Positions 39,788-51,138 of a stretch of 64,000 nt of DNA are shown here, in pieces; position 1 is the first letter of the stretch, and each line of letters starts with the position of its first letter. The stretch lies in NCBI GenBank assembly GCA_019828595.1, contig JAHQRK010000022.1:310001-374000 (forward strand), in the 5' to 3' direction. The notes below the pieces were generated by a model, which worked only from the letters and a program-made list of their open reading frames with translations, made no database searches and was not told where the DNA came from. Position numbers and translations under genes: made by a program. This stretch comes from Aphanomyces cochlioides (Eukaryota; Oomycota; Saprolegniomycetes; Saprolegniales; Verrucalvaceae).

Positions 39788-41317
39788 ATGTGGACATCGT
39801 TCAAGGACCATGGAGACTTGGTGGTGCCTTTCATCGCGACGGCCGTTTCGATTGAGATCTTTGAAGCTCAAGCTCGTTGTGTTTGCGACACAGTGCTTGC
39901 CCAGGCTGCAGCCTCAACCGTGAACTGTTCAACTATGCGGTGATTCTCTCCGATCCACGGGCGATCCAGCACGTGTTGGTGTCCAATGCTCGCAATTATC
40001 CCCGCGACACGATCATCACACGCTTTACCTCTGTTCGATATCCACAGGCTCGTCCAGCACACTCATCGATGGACTAGGATGCTGCCCTCGGCCATGGCTT
40101 GCTCAGCACGGAAAGGTCGGTCCATGATGGATATCGCAAGATGCTCAATCCGCTCTTCACCTCCCAGCATGTGAAATCCTTCGTCCCCGTCTACGACCAT
40201 CAAGCTCGCCTCGTCTGCACCGAAGTGCTGGCTAAAGCAGCAGCGAGTGGCCAATCACTCAATTTGTCTGATGGTGCTCCCCTCCTCCTGAGATTTCAGC
40301 GATCTCACGGCCTCTGTAGTGTTTTGCGACTTGACATTGCGCGTCATTGGCTTGGCAGGTTTTGGATTTGACTTCCAAAACGATCTTGAAGCTCGCCAAG
40401 CTTACAACTATGCGCAACTTGTGCCCGCGACGCTGGTTTTAGTTGGCACGCGTCTCATTCCTGGGTTTCTCGACTGGCCTCTTCCATCGCTCCGTCGTCG
40501 TCGAGAAGCACAAGACAAACTACGTCAAGTGGTCAACGCCGTCATCTGGCACAAGCTTGCTGCGACCAAGAAAGAAGGCGCTCAGGATTTGTTGGATCTC
40601 ATCTTGCCCCACTCAACTCCTGAAGAAGCGATTGTCCACACCATGGCGTTCCTTCTAGCTGGTCATGAAACCTCGTCGTCCGCCATGGGATGGACTTTTG
40701 TGAATATCATGAAATATCCAAATGTGGCGGCGCAAATCCGCCGGGAATATCACGACATTCTCGCGAGATTTGGCTCGTTCAGTAGCTATGAAGTGTCAAC
40801 GAGCTCAAGTACACCTATGCAGTTCTCCAAGAGTCGCTGCGGTTGAATCCAGTCGCTCCTCGACGCCGCCGCATGGCCGTCAGCGACGACAGTGTGCCAA
40901 TGTCTGATGGAACTCAAGTCTTTCTTCCAGGCGTACGTCGAGGCACACGTTGAGAATGCTTGATTTGTTTCTCTAGGGCACGATCATTGAGATCTACATG
41001 GTTGCGATGCATCGCCATCCAAAATATTGGGCAAACCCAGATGCGTTCATCCCGGAACGTTTCCTCGAGGGCACGCCGGCATGGATTTGGCATTGCGGGA
41101 TGGCAAATCCCATGCGTATCATTTCCTGCCTTTTAGTGTTGGCAGCAAGAGCTGCATCGGGCAACGCTTTAGCTTGGTGGAAATGCAGCTCTTTGTCGCG
41201 ATGTTTGTCGGCCAGTTTGGTTTCAAATTGGGTCAAGATGCCGACACGGGCGCGAAATACAACAATGCGACCATCGCACCAATGCGTGTATCTGCCCACG
41301 TGTCATTTGCCAAGTAG
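39788..41317 (+). pseudogene. Rearranged cytochrome P450 pseudogene
   Basis: The start (MWTSFKDHGDLVVPF) matches the P450 upstream. Most of exons 1-2 is then missing and a piece of exon 3 (IFEAQARCVCDTVLAQAAAS) is inserted before the exon-2 remainder (FNYAVILSDPRAIQHVL, off frame). A second, correctly placed exon 3 follows (about 40081-40273). Exon 4 (from 40319) keeps AGHETSS but shifts frame near 40792. Exon 5 shifts near 41085, leaving the heme loop FSVGSKSCIG in another frame. It cannot make a P450. Confidence 0.85.
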
Positions 41318-41898
41318 TTTCCCAACAAATGAGGCTTTGAAAAGTCCAATTGACGCAGATCGAGTTGAATAATATCCTAAGAGAGCTTGTCCACTGCTTC
41401 AGGTCGATCATGCTGAGTAAATCGCCTTGACAAACTGCACTGAGACTTCCAAATGTGCTGGAAATGCAGTCACGCCATTGTATTTTGCACGGAGATCGCC
41501 ATGGTTTGTCAATGCAAAGTCGAATTGACCGATCATCGTGGCGACAATGACTTGCATTTCCACGAGCCCAAAGCGTTGACCGATGCAGTTCTTACTGAAG
41601 GGAATGTAGTAGAACGCATGGGATTTGCCGTTCCGAAGCGCCAAATCTGCGCTCCATGCCGGCGTGCCGTCGAGGAATCGCTCGGGAATGAACAAATCCG
41701 GGTTTGTCCAATACTTTGGATGCCGATTGAGCGCTGCGATATTGATCTTAATGGCTTTACCCTACGCCATTCCATTGAGAAATTCCACGGGAAAGCGCGT
41801 CATACCGCTGGGACAAAGATGGAGGGGCCTTCTTGCATCGTTACAATGTCGTCGTGGGCACAAGTTCGTCGCGCAACTTTGGCCACGACGGCATTCAA
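41257..41898. repeat. IR3 left copy (inverted duplicate of the window's right end)
   Basis: It matches 63359-64000 reversed (positions sum to 105257), through the 3' part of exon 4, the last intron, exon 5 and the intergenic DNA into the end of the neighbouring plus-strand P450 pseudogene. Confidence 0.9.
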
Positions 41899-43138
41899 CT
41901 GCATGGACTCTTGGATGGCCGCCGAGGTGTACTTGAGCGCGTTGACTGCTTCCCAGTGATTCAGCGAGCTGAACTTAGTCATGACTTGGTTGTATTCTTG
42001 GCGAACTTTGGCAGCAGCAGCTTGATGGGTAATAAGAGCAGCAAAGATCCAACTCAGGGCGGACGTCGACGTCTCATGGCCAGCGCCGAGGAACGTCATC
42101 GTATGGACAATAGCTTCTTGGGACGTCGACTGGGGTAGTATCAAATCGAGCAAGTCTTGCGGGCCCTCTGCGTTGTGGCCAGCTAATTTATGCTCAATCA
42201 CTTGTCGAAGAATAGCTTGGGCTTGCCGCCGACGGAGCAGCGATGGAATTGGCATGCTGAGGAAGCCTGGAAGGACTCGCGTGCCGATTAAAACCCACGG
42301 TGTCAGCACAATTTGTGCGTTTTCATAAGCCCAATGCGCTTCAGGGTCAGCTTCAAAGTTAAATCCAAAGCCAGCGAGGCCAATAATGCGCAAAGTCACG
42401 TCGGAAAACACTATCGCGATCGTTAGCTAGTTAAACCAGCAAGAAATGACTTACCATGGGCCAGATTAAGTACTTGGCCAGTGCTTGCGACTTGACTTAG
42501 GATGCTATCACACGCATAGCGCGTTTGGTTGTCGTAAATGGAGATGAACGACTTGATTTGGTTGGGTGTGAAGAGAGGATTGAGCATTTTGCGATAGCGA
42601 TCGTGTTCTGCACCATCCGTGTCGAGTAAACCATGGCCAAGCACCATATCCTACAAGATTTAGTTGTAAATTTTCAATCCCCTGGGCTATATCATACTGA
42701 TAGAAAGCTCTCGAGGACTTTATTCCGTGGATAATTCCGTCCATTCGTGGCCAAGACGTGCTGCACTGCTTTCGGATCCGTGAAAATCACAACGTAGTGG
42801 AAAATCTCCCGACAGAGAATTGCATTCCCAAATTGTTGCACCCAACTCACGTACGGCTCGGGGTAATCCCCAGCCACTTGCCATTTTGCCGCACGTCCGA
42901 GCGTGTCTAGCCTACTCTGAAATATCAAGATATTTCAGAGTCCAATTGGGGATGAAGAGCGTCGTACACATGGCCAAAGGAGAAAACTTGACGATTTTGG
43001 GCTTGGAATGTGTCGGACTTGATGCGAAATCCACAGAAATTGCAGCAAAAGTCGTCCAAACACGAAACAAATCGCCGTGGCTGCCTCCAAGATGGTGAGA
43101 TTCATCACAGACGGCTCGAAATATGAAGTTGTTGCCAT
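41408..43138 (-). pseudogene. Cytochrome P450, nearly intact but with altered motifs
   Basis: Five exons with GT-AG introns: 43138-42968, 42911-42698, 42650-42455, 42410-41806, 41761-41408. One extra T in exon 1 (CTCCTTTGGCC for CTCCTTGGNC) shifts the frame at the exon 1/2 junction, so exon 1 is 171 rather than 170 bases. The I-helix AGHETST is normal. The ExxR motif reads ESMQ (Arg to Gln), and the heme loop is shortened to PFSKNCIG, losing three residues including the conserved Gly. Five codons are also missing before IEHKL. These changes should harm heme binding. It may be a pseudogene with otherwise open exons; an inverted copy of its 3' end at 63359 keeps the Arg. Confidence 0.75.
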
Positions 43139-43379
43139 GTTAGACGTCGTCTTGTTGTCCCAGAGGAAAATTGAAAAATGACAACGACGAGACTCTTTCC
43201 AGCGTGATCATTGACTGTCTCGCGACGACTTGACATGGAAAAAATCCGAAGTGACTGGTGTCGTAAATTTGGAAGGCTGAAGAATGCTAGCATGGAACTT
43301 TATACCACGATAAGCTAGAGATGGCGCCATCCATTTAAAAGTACCGTAACGAGAGTCGAACGGCTTTGATTGTAACGCT

Positions 43380-44290
43380 GGAACTCGGGCTTGGCCCAAT
43401 ATTTCGGATGGCGATTTAATGTGGCAATGTTGATATCAATATTTGCGCCGTAGAAGAGAAACTCTATTATTTTCCGACGGGGGCAGGATGGACGGACTGC
43501 TGGAACAAAGATTGGAGTGGCACTGTGTCGTCGCTGGCACAAGTTCGTCGTGCAACCGTAGCGATGGCTGCATTCAGTCGCATCGACTCTTGCATCACAG
43601 CCAAAGTATACTTGAGCTCCTTGACAGCTTCCCAGCTATTCAGCGAGCCAAATTTCGCCACAATTTGCTCATACTCTTGACGAACTTGCGTCGCCACGGC
43701 AGGATATTTCATCAAGTTCACATAAACCCAAAGCAAGGCGGACGATGTGGTTTCGAGTGCCCCGCATTGAAAATCGTCAAGACAATAGCCTCTTGGAAGT
43801 CGACTGTGGCTGGATTAAATCGAGTAAACCTTTTGGCCCCTCCACGTTCCTGTCAGCAGCTAGCTTGTGCTCAATAACATTCAAAGTCAAATCCAAAGCC
43901 AGCGAAGCCAATGACTCGCAGCGTCAGGTCGCCAAAGACTACAGAGGTCCTTGATAACTCCACACGATTGCGCGGAGAATATCTACCATGAGCGATATCG
44001 ACAACTTCGCGGTTGTTGGCAGCTGGCTTCAAAATATCTTCAATCACAAGGCGCGCTTGGCTTTCGTAAATTGAGACGAAGGATTTCATCTGGCTGGCTG
44101 TGAAGAGTGACTTGAGCATTTTGCGGTATCGATCGTGTTTTTCTGTATCTCCAATGTGCAATCCGTTGCCAAGTACAACATCCTAACCGATTTGAGTCAA
44201 CTCGTCAGTACAATTCTAATGGGAAACTACCGCAAAAAGCTCTCGTTGACTTGATTCCGTGGATAATTCCGTCTTCTCGTGGCCAAATTG
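43380..44290 (-). pseudogene. Decayed cytochrome P450
   Basis: It has the end of exon 2 (about 44230-44290), exon 3 (about 44182-43990, RYRKMLKSLFTASQMKSF), exon 4 pieces (VVFGDLTLRVIGFAGFGFDF, then a deletion to IEHKLAADRN) and the ExxR region (ESMRLN, ARRTCASDDTVP). Exon 5 stops after LNRHPKYWAKPEF. Several frameshifts lie in the I-helix part, and the heme loop is absent. Confidence 0.8.
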
Positions 44291-44317
44291 TGCTATGTCG
44301 AATCGACACCGAACGCC

Positions 44318-44413
44318 AGTGTACGCCAGAAGAACAATGGAGTGACATTGGCTCCAGCTAATGTCGAAGTGACCATTCAAAGAGCTGAATTCTCGTCTGT
44401 CGCCGCTGCGTAA
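44318..44413 (+). pseudogene. P450 C-terminal scrap on the opposite strand
   Basis: It reads RQKNNGVTLAPANVEVTIQR and ends AAA-stop, matching the C-terminus of the P450 at 37343 (RQKHNGVTMTPANLEVIIQR). It sits head to head with the minus-strand exon-2 scrap ending at 44290, so a rearrangement joined two P450 copies here. Confidence 0.8.
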
Positions 44414-44502
44414 TCCACTCAAAGAGTCATTGCATCTCATAGCCTCTATTTCTTGATGAATATATATATATGCATGTCAAAGTTAAGAGTTTTAAAGGAG
44501 CA

Positions 44503-46197
44503 TTACTCAATGCTTTGTACAATCACCTCGAGTTTAGCTGGAAAGAGGACTGTGCCATTGTACTTGGCACCTAAATTTGCATCTCCCGTCAGAGCAAATC
44601 CAAACCGACCAAAGAGAGTCGCCACGGTTACTTGCATTTCAGCCAAGGCAAAGCGCTGGCCGATGCAATTCTTGCTGCCTGCACTGAACGGCACATAATA
44701 GAATGCATGAGGTTTGCCGTCGCGCAGTTTGAGATCGACATCCCATTCTGGTGTGCCTTCGAGGAAACGCTCAGGGATAAAAGTGTCTGCCTTGGCCCAA
44801 TACTTTGGATGACGATTCAGCGCAGCAATATTTACTTCAATAGTGGTGCCCTAGAGAATTGAAGTCATGGTCGTAGGGAGCTGACGTACCGCAGGGACAA
44901 AGATAGAAGGACCTTCTTGCATGGGAACGTAGTCATCTTGCATACATGTTCGACGGACTACCATGTACACGACTACATTTAACCGCATGGTTTCTTGGAT
45001 GACTGCCAAAGTGTACTTGAGCGAGCTGACAGCTTCCCAGCTATCGAGTGATCCATATTTGGCCACAGTATCGTTGTATTCTTGGCGAACTTTGGCTGCA
45101 GCGTCAGGATAAGTTATGAGGGCCGCAAAAATCCAGCTCAAGGCGGAGCAGGTCGTTTCATGACCAGCTTGAAGAAAGGTCATCGTGTGGACAATGGCTT
45201 CAGTCGTTGACGAGTGTGGCAAAAACAAATCCAGCAAGTCTTTTGGACGGTTTGGATCCTGCCTGGAGGCTAACTTGTGCTCAATGACATCGTTGACTAC
45301 TTTTCGAATCTTGGCTTGGGCTTTGCGACGATGCAGCAGCGATGGAAATGGATAACTGAGGAAATTTGGAATCAAATACGACCCGATTAAAATCAACGGC
45401 GTGATGTCAAGATGGCCGTCCAAGTAGGCTAAATGCGCATCGGGGTTGCTTTCAAAGTCGAATCCAAAGCCAGCGAGACCAATCACTCGCAGGGTTAAAT
45501 CGGAAAAAACTACAGAGATCCCGTCGAGTGTTTGTTGTAGCCAAGACATCAATCTTACCGTCAGCTAGATCGATCGCTTTCCCCGACTTTGCCGCAGGGG
45601 CTAGAACTGTGTCGCAGACTCGTCGCGCTTGACTTTCGTAGATGGGGACGAATTGTTTAATTTGATTTGGTGTGAACAATGGATTGAGAATCTTGCGGTA
45701 CTCGTCGTGAGTCGTTCCGCTGGTGCTGAGTAAACCAGCGCCCAATGTAATATCCTATGCAATAATCTGAGCCTCTGAACACGAGGTATGAACTTACAGC
45801 GAGAAAGATTTCGAGGACATTATCCCGCGGATAATTGCGGCCATTTGTCGCGAGCACATGCTGGACAGCTTTCGGGTCCGTGAAAATGATCGTGTAGCTG
45901 AAGAATTCCCGACAGAGAATCGCATTGCCAAATTGTTTGACCCAAGAAAGGAACGGCTCTGGGTAGTCGCCCGCTTCGTGCCAATTGGCAACTCGACCCA
46001 GCGTGTCAAGCCTAGCAAAACAGAGCATTGAGGATGTCGTTGATAGTTTGGGGATCTTACAGGTGTCCGAGGAATAAAGTGGATGCCTTTGGACCTGGAA
46101 TGCCGCGCAGTTGATATGTTTTCCAAAGAAATCGGAGAAGCAGCGACGAAATGGCAAAGCAAGTGATGGTGACCATAGCACCAAGAGCAGCTTGCAT
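44503..46197 (-). CDS. Cytochrome P450 monooxygenase, intact, five exons
   Basis: Exons 46197-46061, 46011-45798, 45754-45559, 45509-44890 and 44850-44503 give 504 residues, with GT-AG introns of 38-49 bp. The ATG at 46197 is the first in frame; the open frame upstream has only a TTG. A membrane anchor, hinge (GIPGPK), I-helix AGHETTC, ExxR (ETMR), PERF and heme loop FSAGSKNCIGQRF are all intact. It is an ER-bound heme-thiolate monooxygenase of unknown substrate, closest by eye to the altered P450 at 41408. Confidence 0.9.
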
Positions 46198-46611
46198 TGG
46201 GGATAGTTGAGAGAATGCTGTTCCCACGATCAATATCAAGCAGCTTGATGTGGAGGCACGTTAGCACGACAGCTTGAGTTTGATAGCCAAGTTTGAAAAA
46301 TGACAAACAGAGAAATGGTCGGCATGTTCTGAGACGACGTCCACGTCTCTAGCAATGAAGTGCAACGAAGGACTGGTCCAAGGGGATACGGAGTCGACAA
46401 GTCCACAAGATTGCGTTCATGAGAGTTGGATGACAAATGCCACTTTGGATGGAGTAATCGAATTTCCGCCTGACTGATACGGAAGTTTGACCAGAGATTC
46501 TTTAGTCAACTCGTTCCAGCTTGTACGATGTTGTTGCGATTGACAACAACGTCGCAGAGTTGGAGGTTCCAACTCAGCAAGCGATAGATTCTCAATCTTG
46601 TCAATTCCAGA
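46198..46611. other. Intergenic between P450 and a TIR element
   Basis: Nothing recognised. It probably contains the promoter of the minus-strand P450. Confidence 0.35.
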
Positions 46612-47850
46612 CTGTACTGCTGTAAAGGCTGAAATAGTACCCCCCGTAATAGTACCTCCCTCAAATACCACGATACTCTAATAATTGATTTTGTCTTTTC
46701 GGGCAAAAACTCGAATTTTATCCCGATTTCTTCATTTTTGGAATCGTTAAATATCCGGTTATTTGTCCAATTAACCGGAATTCAGAGCTTATCCGGACAT
46801 ACTTTATGATAAAATCCGGATAATAGGTGTAGTTCACACATCAAAATGCGAAATAATAGCTACTAAAGTGTATTTAGTAATGCTAAAATACACGACAAAC
46901 ACACGTCAAAACACACACAAATCGATTTGTAAAATCGATTAAATCAACCGGCGATTCGAAATTTGAATCGAAAAGACAATACCTAGTATAAATTATACTA
47001 AGGTTAAAAAAACTGATAATCATATGCTAGAGGTTATTGTGGAGTGCTGCACTCTTCATCGACAAGTATTCAAGATATCAGCTAGTCGTCATAGATAAAA
47101 TACATAAAAAATTACAGTAATACGTTTGCCTGATTACTTAGATCGTATACGCTCTGAAATTTTTTTTATCGTCATCTGGGGCAGAAAGTGTACCAATTAC
47201 GTTATGCCCAATAATTTGTAAGCTACATTGATGTTGTGTTTGCATTGTGATATAACAAACTGTTGGAATTGAATTTGTATGGTTTCACAATTGACCACTT
47301 TTGCAATTGTCTGGGAAAACTGTACGACTGGTTGAGACGAAGTACCTTGTAGTTGCAGAAAATGATTTTCTGTACATTTAATACCCACCCCTGTCCAAGA
47401 GATACTTCGTATCTCGCGAATGCTGTCGGACAAAACATAACGCCGATAAACTTATTCCCTCTCTCATTATGCATTGACAATCATACATCTTTATTGTATT
47501 ACTACAAGTAAATCTTACACTTTTGTCCAATTTTGTGAAATCTATATCATTAACACCGAAAATTTATCTAGTGGTCTTCATATCAAGTATATTACTGCAT
47601 TAATGCCCTGGTTTCTCCTGAGGTGTCGATGTAGCCTTCGACCTTGCAATGCAGTTTCAATCACACTTTATCGTTTGCACAAAATAAGGAATTAAATCAT
47701 ATTCTCTTTCATCTTATCCTTGCATCCTTTTATATATCTCACAAAGCACAAAATATAAAATTAAAGAGAATTTTATTTATACCGCCATTCTTGAGGGAGG
47801 TACTAAGTTAGTAACTCCGGTGGTACTAATACAGCGTTAACAGTGTACTG
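46612..47850. mobile_element. Non-autonomous pogo-like TIR element, about 1.24 kb
   Basis: The right end reads inward CAGTACACTGTTAACGCTG and continues TATTAGTACC. The left end, CTGTACTGCTGTAAAGGCTG then AAATAGTACC, is an imperfect match, and both continue with a second AGTACCTCCCTCAA motif about 15 bases inside. The CAG end and the TA after the right end are pogo/Tigger-like; the left TA is not preserved. The interior is very AT-rich with no transposase sequence. Confidence 0.6.
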
Positions 47851-47936
47851 TATCTGTGTTATGAACTGTTAAGATGAAGAAGAAATGGATATATCTCTTA
47901 CGGATTGCCTACTGACGCATAATTAACAGCATTCCA

Positions 47937-49621
47937 TCATGCACATGGAGAGATGCGATTGAATTTCATCTCGGGATTGACTGGTCGCATTGCAATGCCA
48001 GTGAACTGATGTCGCAAGTTGGCATTCGGCGTTAGATTGAAATCGAACGTCGAGGCAACCGTCGACACGATGATTTGCAGTTCGACCAGGGCAAACTTTT
48101 GTCCCATACAGCTCATGCTCCCCAAACTGAAGGGGAAGTAATGAAACGTGTGGTTCTTTCCATCCCGCAGTGCCAAATCGGCATTCCACGCGTCTGTACC
48201 TTCCATAAATCGCTCAGGAATAAAATCTCCAGCATTAGTCCAGTATTTTGGATTGCGGTTGATCGTTGCAATATTCAATTCGATCGCAGTGTCCTAGCAA
48301 AAAGGACGATGAGTCAGTTACCTCGTTTGAAAGCCTTACTTTGGGTAGAAAGACTGAAGTTCCATCCGACAAAGGCATTTGATCGTCGCCTTGGGCGATT
48401 CGTTGGATCAAAGCGTATGCGACAGCATGCAACCTCATGACCTCTTGAATCACTGCCAACGTATATTTCAGATCGCCCACAGCTTCCCACGACTCCAACG
48501 AGCCGTGCTGGGCAATCACACAAGCATATTCGTCTCGGATTCTAGCCACAGCTTTAGGTTGAGAGGACAGCACTGGAAAAATCCATTGCAGCGCTGTACT
48601 GGTCGTCTCATGACCAGCAGTCATAAAGGTCATCGTATGGACCAAAGCCTCGTTTTCAGTGGCACTTGGGAGGATCAAATCCAGTAAATCCGTCGCTTCT
48701 TTCGTTGGCGCCGTCAACTTTTGGTTAATCACATCCTGCATGACTTTCTTCAAAACATTGTGGGCTTTACGGCGACGCAAGAGCTGAGGAAGCGGCCACC
48801 GAAGAAAATTTGGAATGAGAAAGATGCCAATCAGTGTAAATGGTGTAAATTCCAATTGAGATGCTTGAAACGCCTCGAAAGCTTCAGGATGTGCGTCGAA
48901 GTCAAAGCCAAATGCTGCCAAAGCGATCACACCAAGAGTTAGCTTTTGAAAAGCTATCCAGCGTTTAAATTGACGGGAATTTGGTGAACGTCCTACCTTC
49001 GGCCATGTTGATGGCTTTGTCGCACGGGAGTTGATCACAGAATCTCTTGGTTTGGTTGACAAAGATTGGCAAAAACGTTTTGATTCGACTGGTGGTGAAG
49101 AGTGGAGTGAGGATTTTGCGCATTCCATCATGGGCAGCGCCATTCGTGCTCAATAGACCATTCCCAAACATGATATCCTAGTCAAAGCCGCGTTGAGCAC
49201 GTGCAGATTTGTTGGAGAGCGCACCGAGAAGTACGAATCGAAGAGCGTGTCGCGGGAATAGTTGGGAGCATTCGTGATGAGCACATGCTGAATCGCCTTG
49301 GGATCTGTGAGTTGCACGACATGCATGCCCAATTCTCGAATGTGATACGCTCCACCATATTCATGCGCCCACTTTAAATATGGCTCGGGGTACGTGTCGT
49401 TGTTTCTCCAATCGGCGACGCTACCAATACTGTCCAGGCTACAATCAACAATGAGATGCGCGCTCCAGAGAGAAGGGTTCTTACGCATGGCCAAATAGAA
49501 AACTGCGAGCTTTCGGGCCTGGAAGCTTGTCGAGAGGATGTGGCTGCAGTAGATACCGAATGAGGAACGCGCCAAGGATGGCGCTGGCAGTAGTCGCTGC
49601 GAGTATGAGCTGCGCATCCAT
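47937..49621 (-). CDS. Cytochrome P450 monooxygenase, intact, five exons
   Basis: Exons 49621-49485, 49438-49225, 49177-48997, 48953-48340 and 48293-47937 give 500 residues; introns are GT-AG and 43-47 bp. It has a membrane anchor, hinge (KLPGPK), I-helix AGHETTS, ExxR (EVMR), PERF and heme loop FSLGSMSCMGQKF. It is the most diverged member of the cluster (for example AFQKLTLGVIALAAFGFDF where others have VFSDLTLRVIGLAGFGF). Exon 3 is 15 bases shorter than in the paralogues. The substrate is unknown. Confidence 0.9.
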
Positions 49622-51138
49622 CGATATCGTCAGGTTCGCACAAAGAAAATATGCAAAATAACGAGCAAACAAAGTGTGATTGGCAAAATCTTCATAAGTC
49701 GGAAAATGTAGGAGTTATATTTGATATTTTGACGAATCGTAGGAACAATATTCTGATATTTTCCATTTTTTCGAAAAAAATACCTCACACATTAACTTGA
49801 TTAAAGTATGAATTTCGTTTTGACTGAAATTTTTGCCAAATTGTAGGACCGAAATTCCTACGTTTCATTGACCAATCATACATCTATAAAATCTCTTTAT
49901 ATTGACCAATCATGTTGTTGGTATCATCTATCGAGTGTTTTGAGCGTGCACAAAAGATCACGAGCCGGTAAGAGCGGCACGGCATGCATGCGCACTTTCT
50001 ACTTATGTAATGCGAAGTCGCAAGAAGCTTTAGGCGACAGCTGAAGCTCGATATAGAGAGAAAGGCTTGAATATACGATCATGGTCTTGATACCCTCAAA
50101 CAAAGGACACTTGCCGTATCTCGCTTCCGACCTTAACATTCCTCAATAACTAAATTACATAGGATACCGTAGCTCCACCTTTGTTGTAGGTGTATAATCT
50201 AACCACTGTTTGACTTGGTTCATATTCGTCTCGTGATGAATAGACCATGAGACGAGTATGAACAGAGTCAAACCGTGGTAATGCAAACTGCGTCGTCAGA
50301 CTGCATTTCATATCTCTATGCATGTGCGCAGTATTGAGCAACCCCCCTGAGTAAGGTGTTTGACGCTATCTAGCAATGCTGATACCTTTGCCATGAAACA
50401 GGTAACGTTTTTCGCGACACGCAATCGTGATAGTGTATTAAATTCATTTAAAAAGCGATTCGTTCGGCATTAGAATAGTACACGTTACGTCTGAGCTGGA
50501 TACAAGCTCATGGTGTGTGCTCACCGGGATGGTGCTCGCAAAGTTTCAACTTGGCGCAACAGCAAGATCTCAAATCAATTCAATTCAGCCAATTAAAATT
50601 AAAAGTTACTTTGATTCGTCAAAATCGAAATGTAGGAAATCTGTTCCTGCGATTTCCAATCACAATACAAACTATTGCGAATTATCATGATAATTAGTGG
50701 TATCCAGACTGGCCCTAATAATTTCATTTTCGTCCAATAGTCCTTTCATCGAATTGTTGTTTCGAAGACCAATTTGATTGATTGCATGGTGATGTTTAGA
50801 TGCTGCAGAGTACCGACAAGCAGCGATAGTCTGCTTTGTCCAGGGACTTGAAGCTTGTTCACAATCTCCTGACACAGCTTTTTCATTAAGAGACCTGACT
50901 CCGATGAGCTTGGTTATCGATGAGAGCCGTTCATCAATCTCTCGCATCAATCACTCTTGAGCCGTCAACGATTTTGTTGACGGCCCAATGTTTGATTGAT
51001 GGAATAAAAAATACCCAGTTTCAACCAATAGAATTGATTTATTTAATTTTGCCATCAGTCAAGTGCTTTCATCAAGCATAACTATTGGATGAGTGCAAAT
51101 TAGAACAGTACTTTCCCTCATGGGGATACAATAGTATA
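49622..51138. other. Gene-poor AT-rich region
   Basis: No recognised gene. It contains the imperfect hairpin at 50203-50278 and many short frames without motifs. Confidence 0.4.
50203..50278. repeat. Imperfect 33-bp hairpin
   Basis: Arm CCACTGTTTGACTTGGTTC... (50203-50235) pairs with ...GAACAGAGTCAAACCGTGG (50246-50278) at about 29-30 of 33 positions, around a 10-base loop. The stem length would suit a small-RNA precursor or a tiny foldback element; no other copy was seen. Confidence 0.7.
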
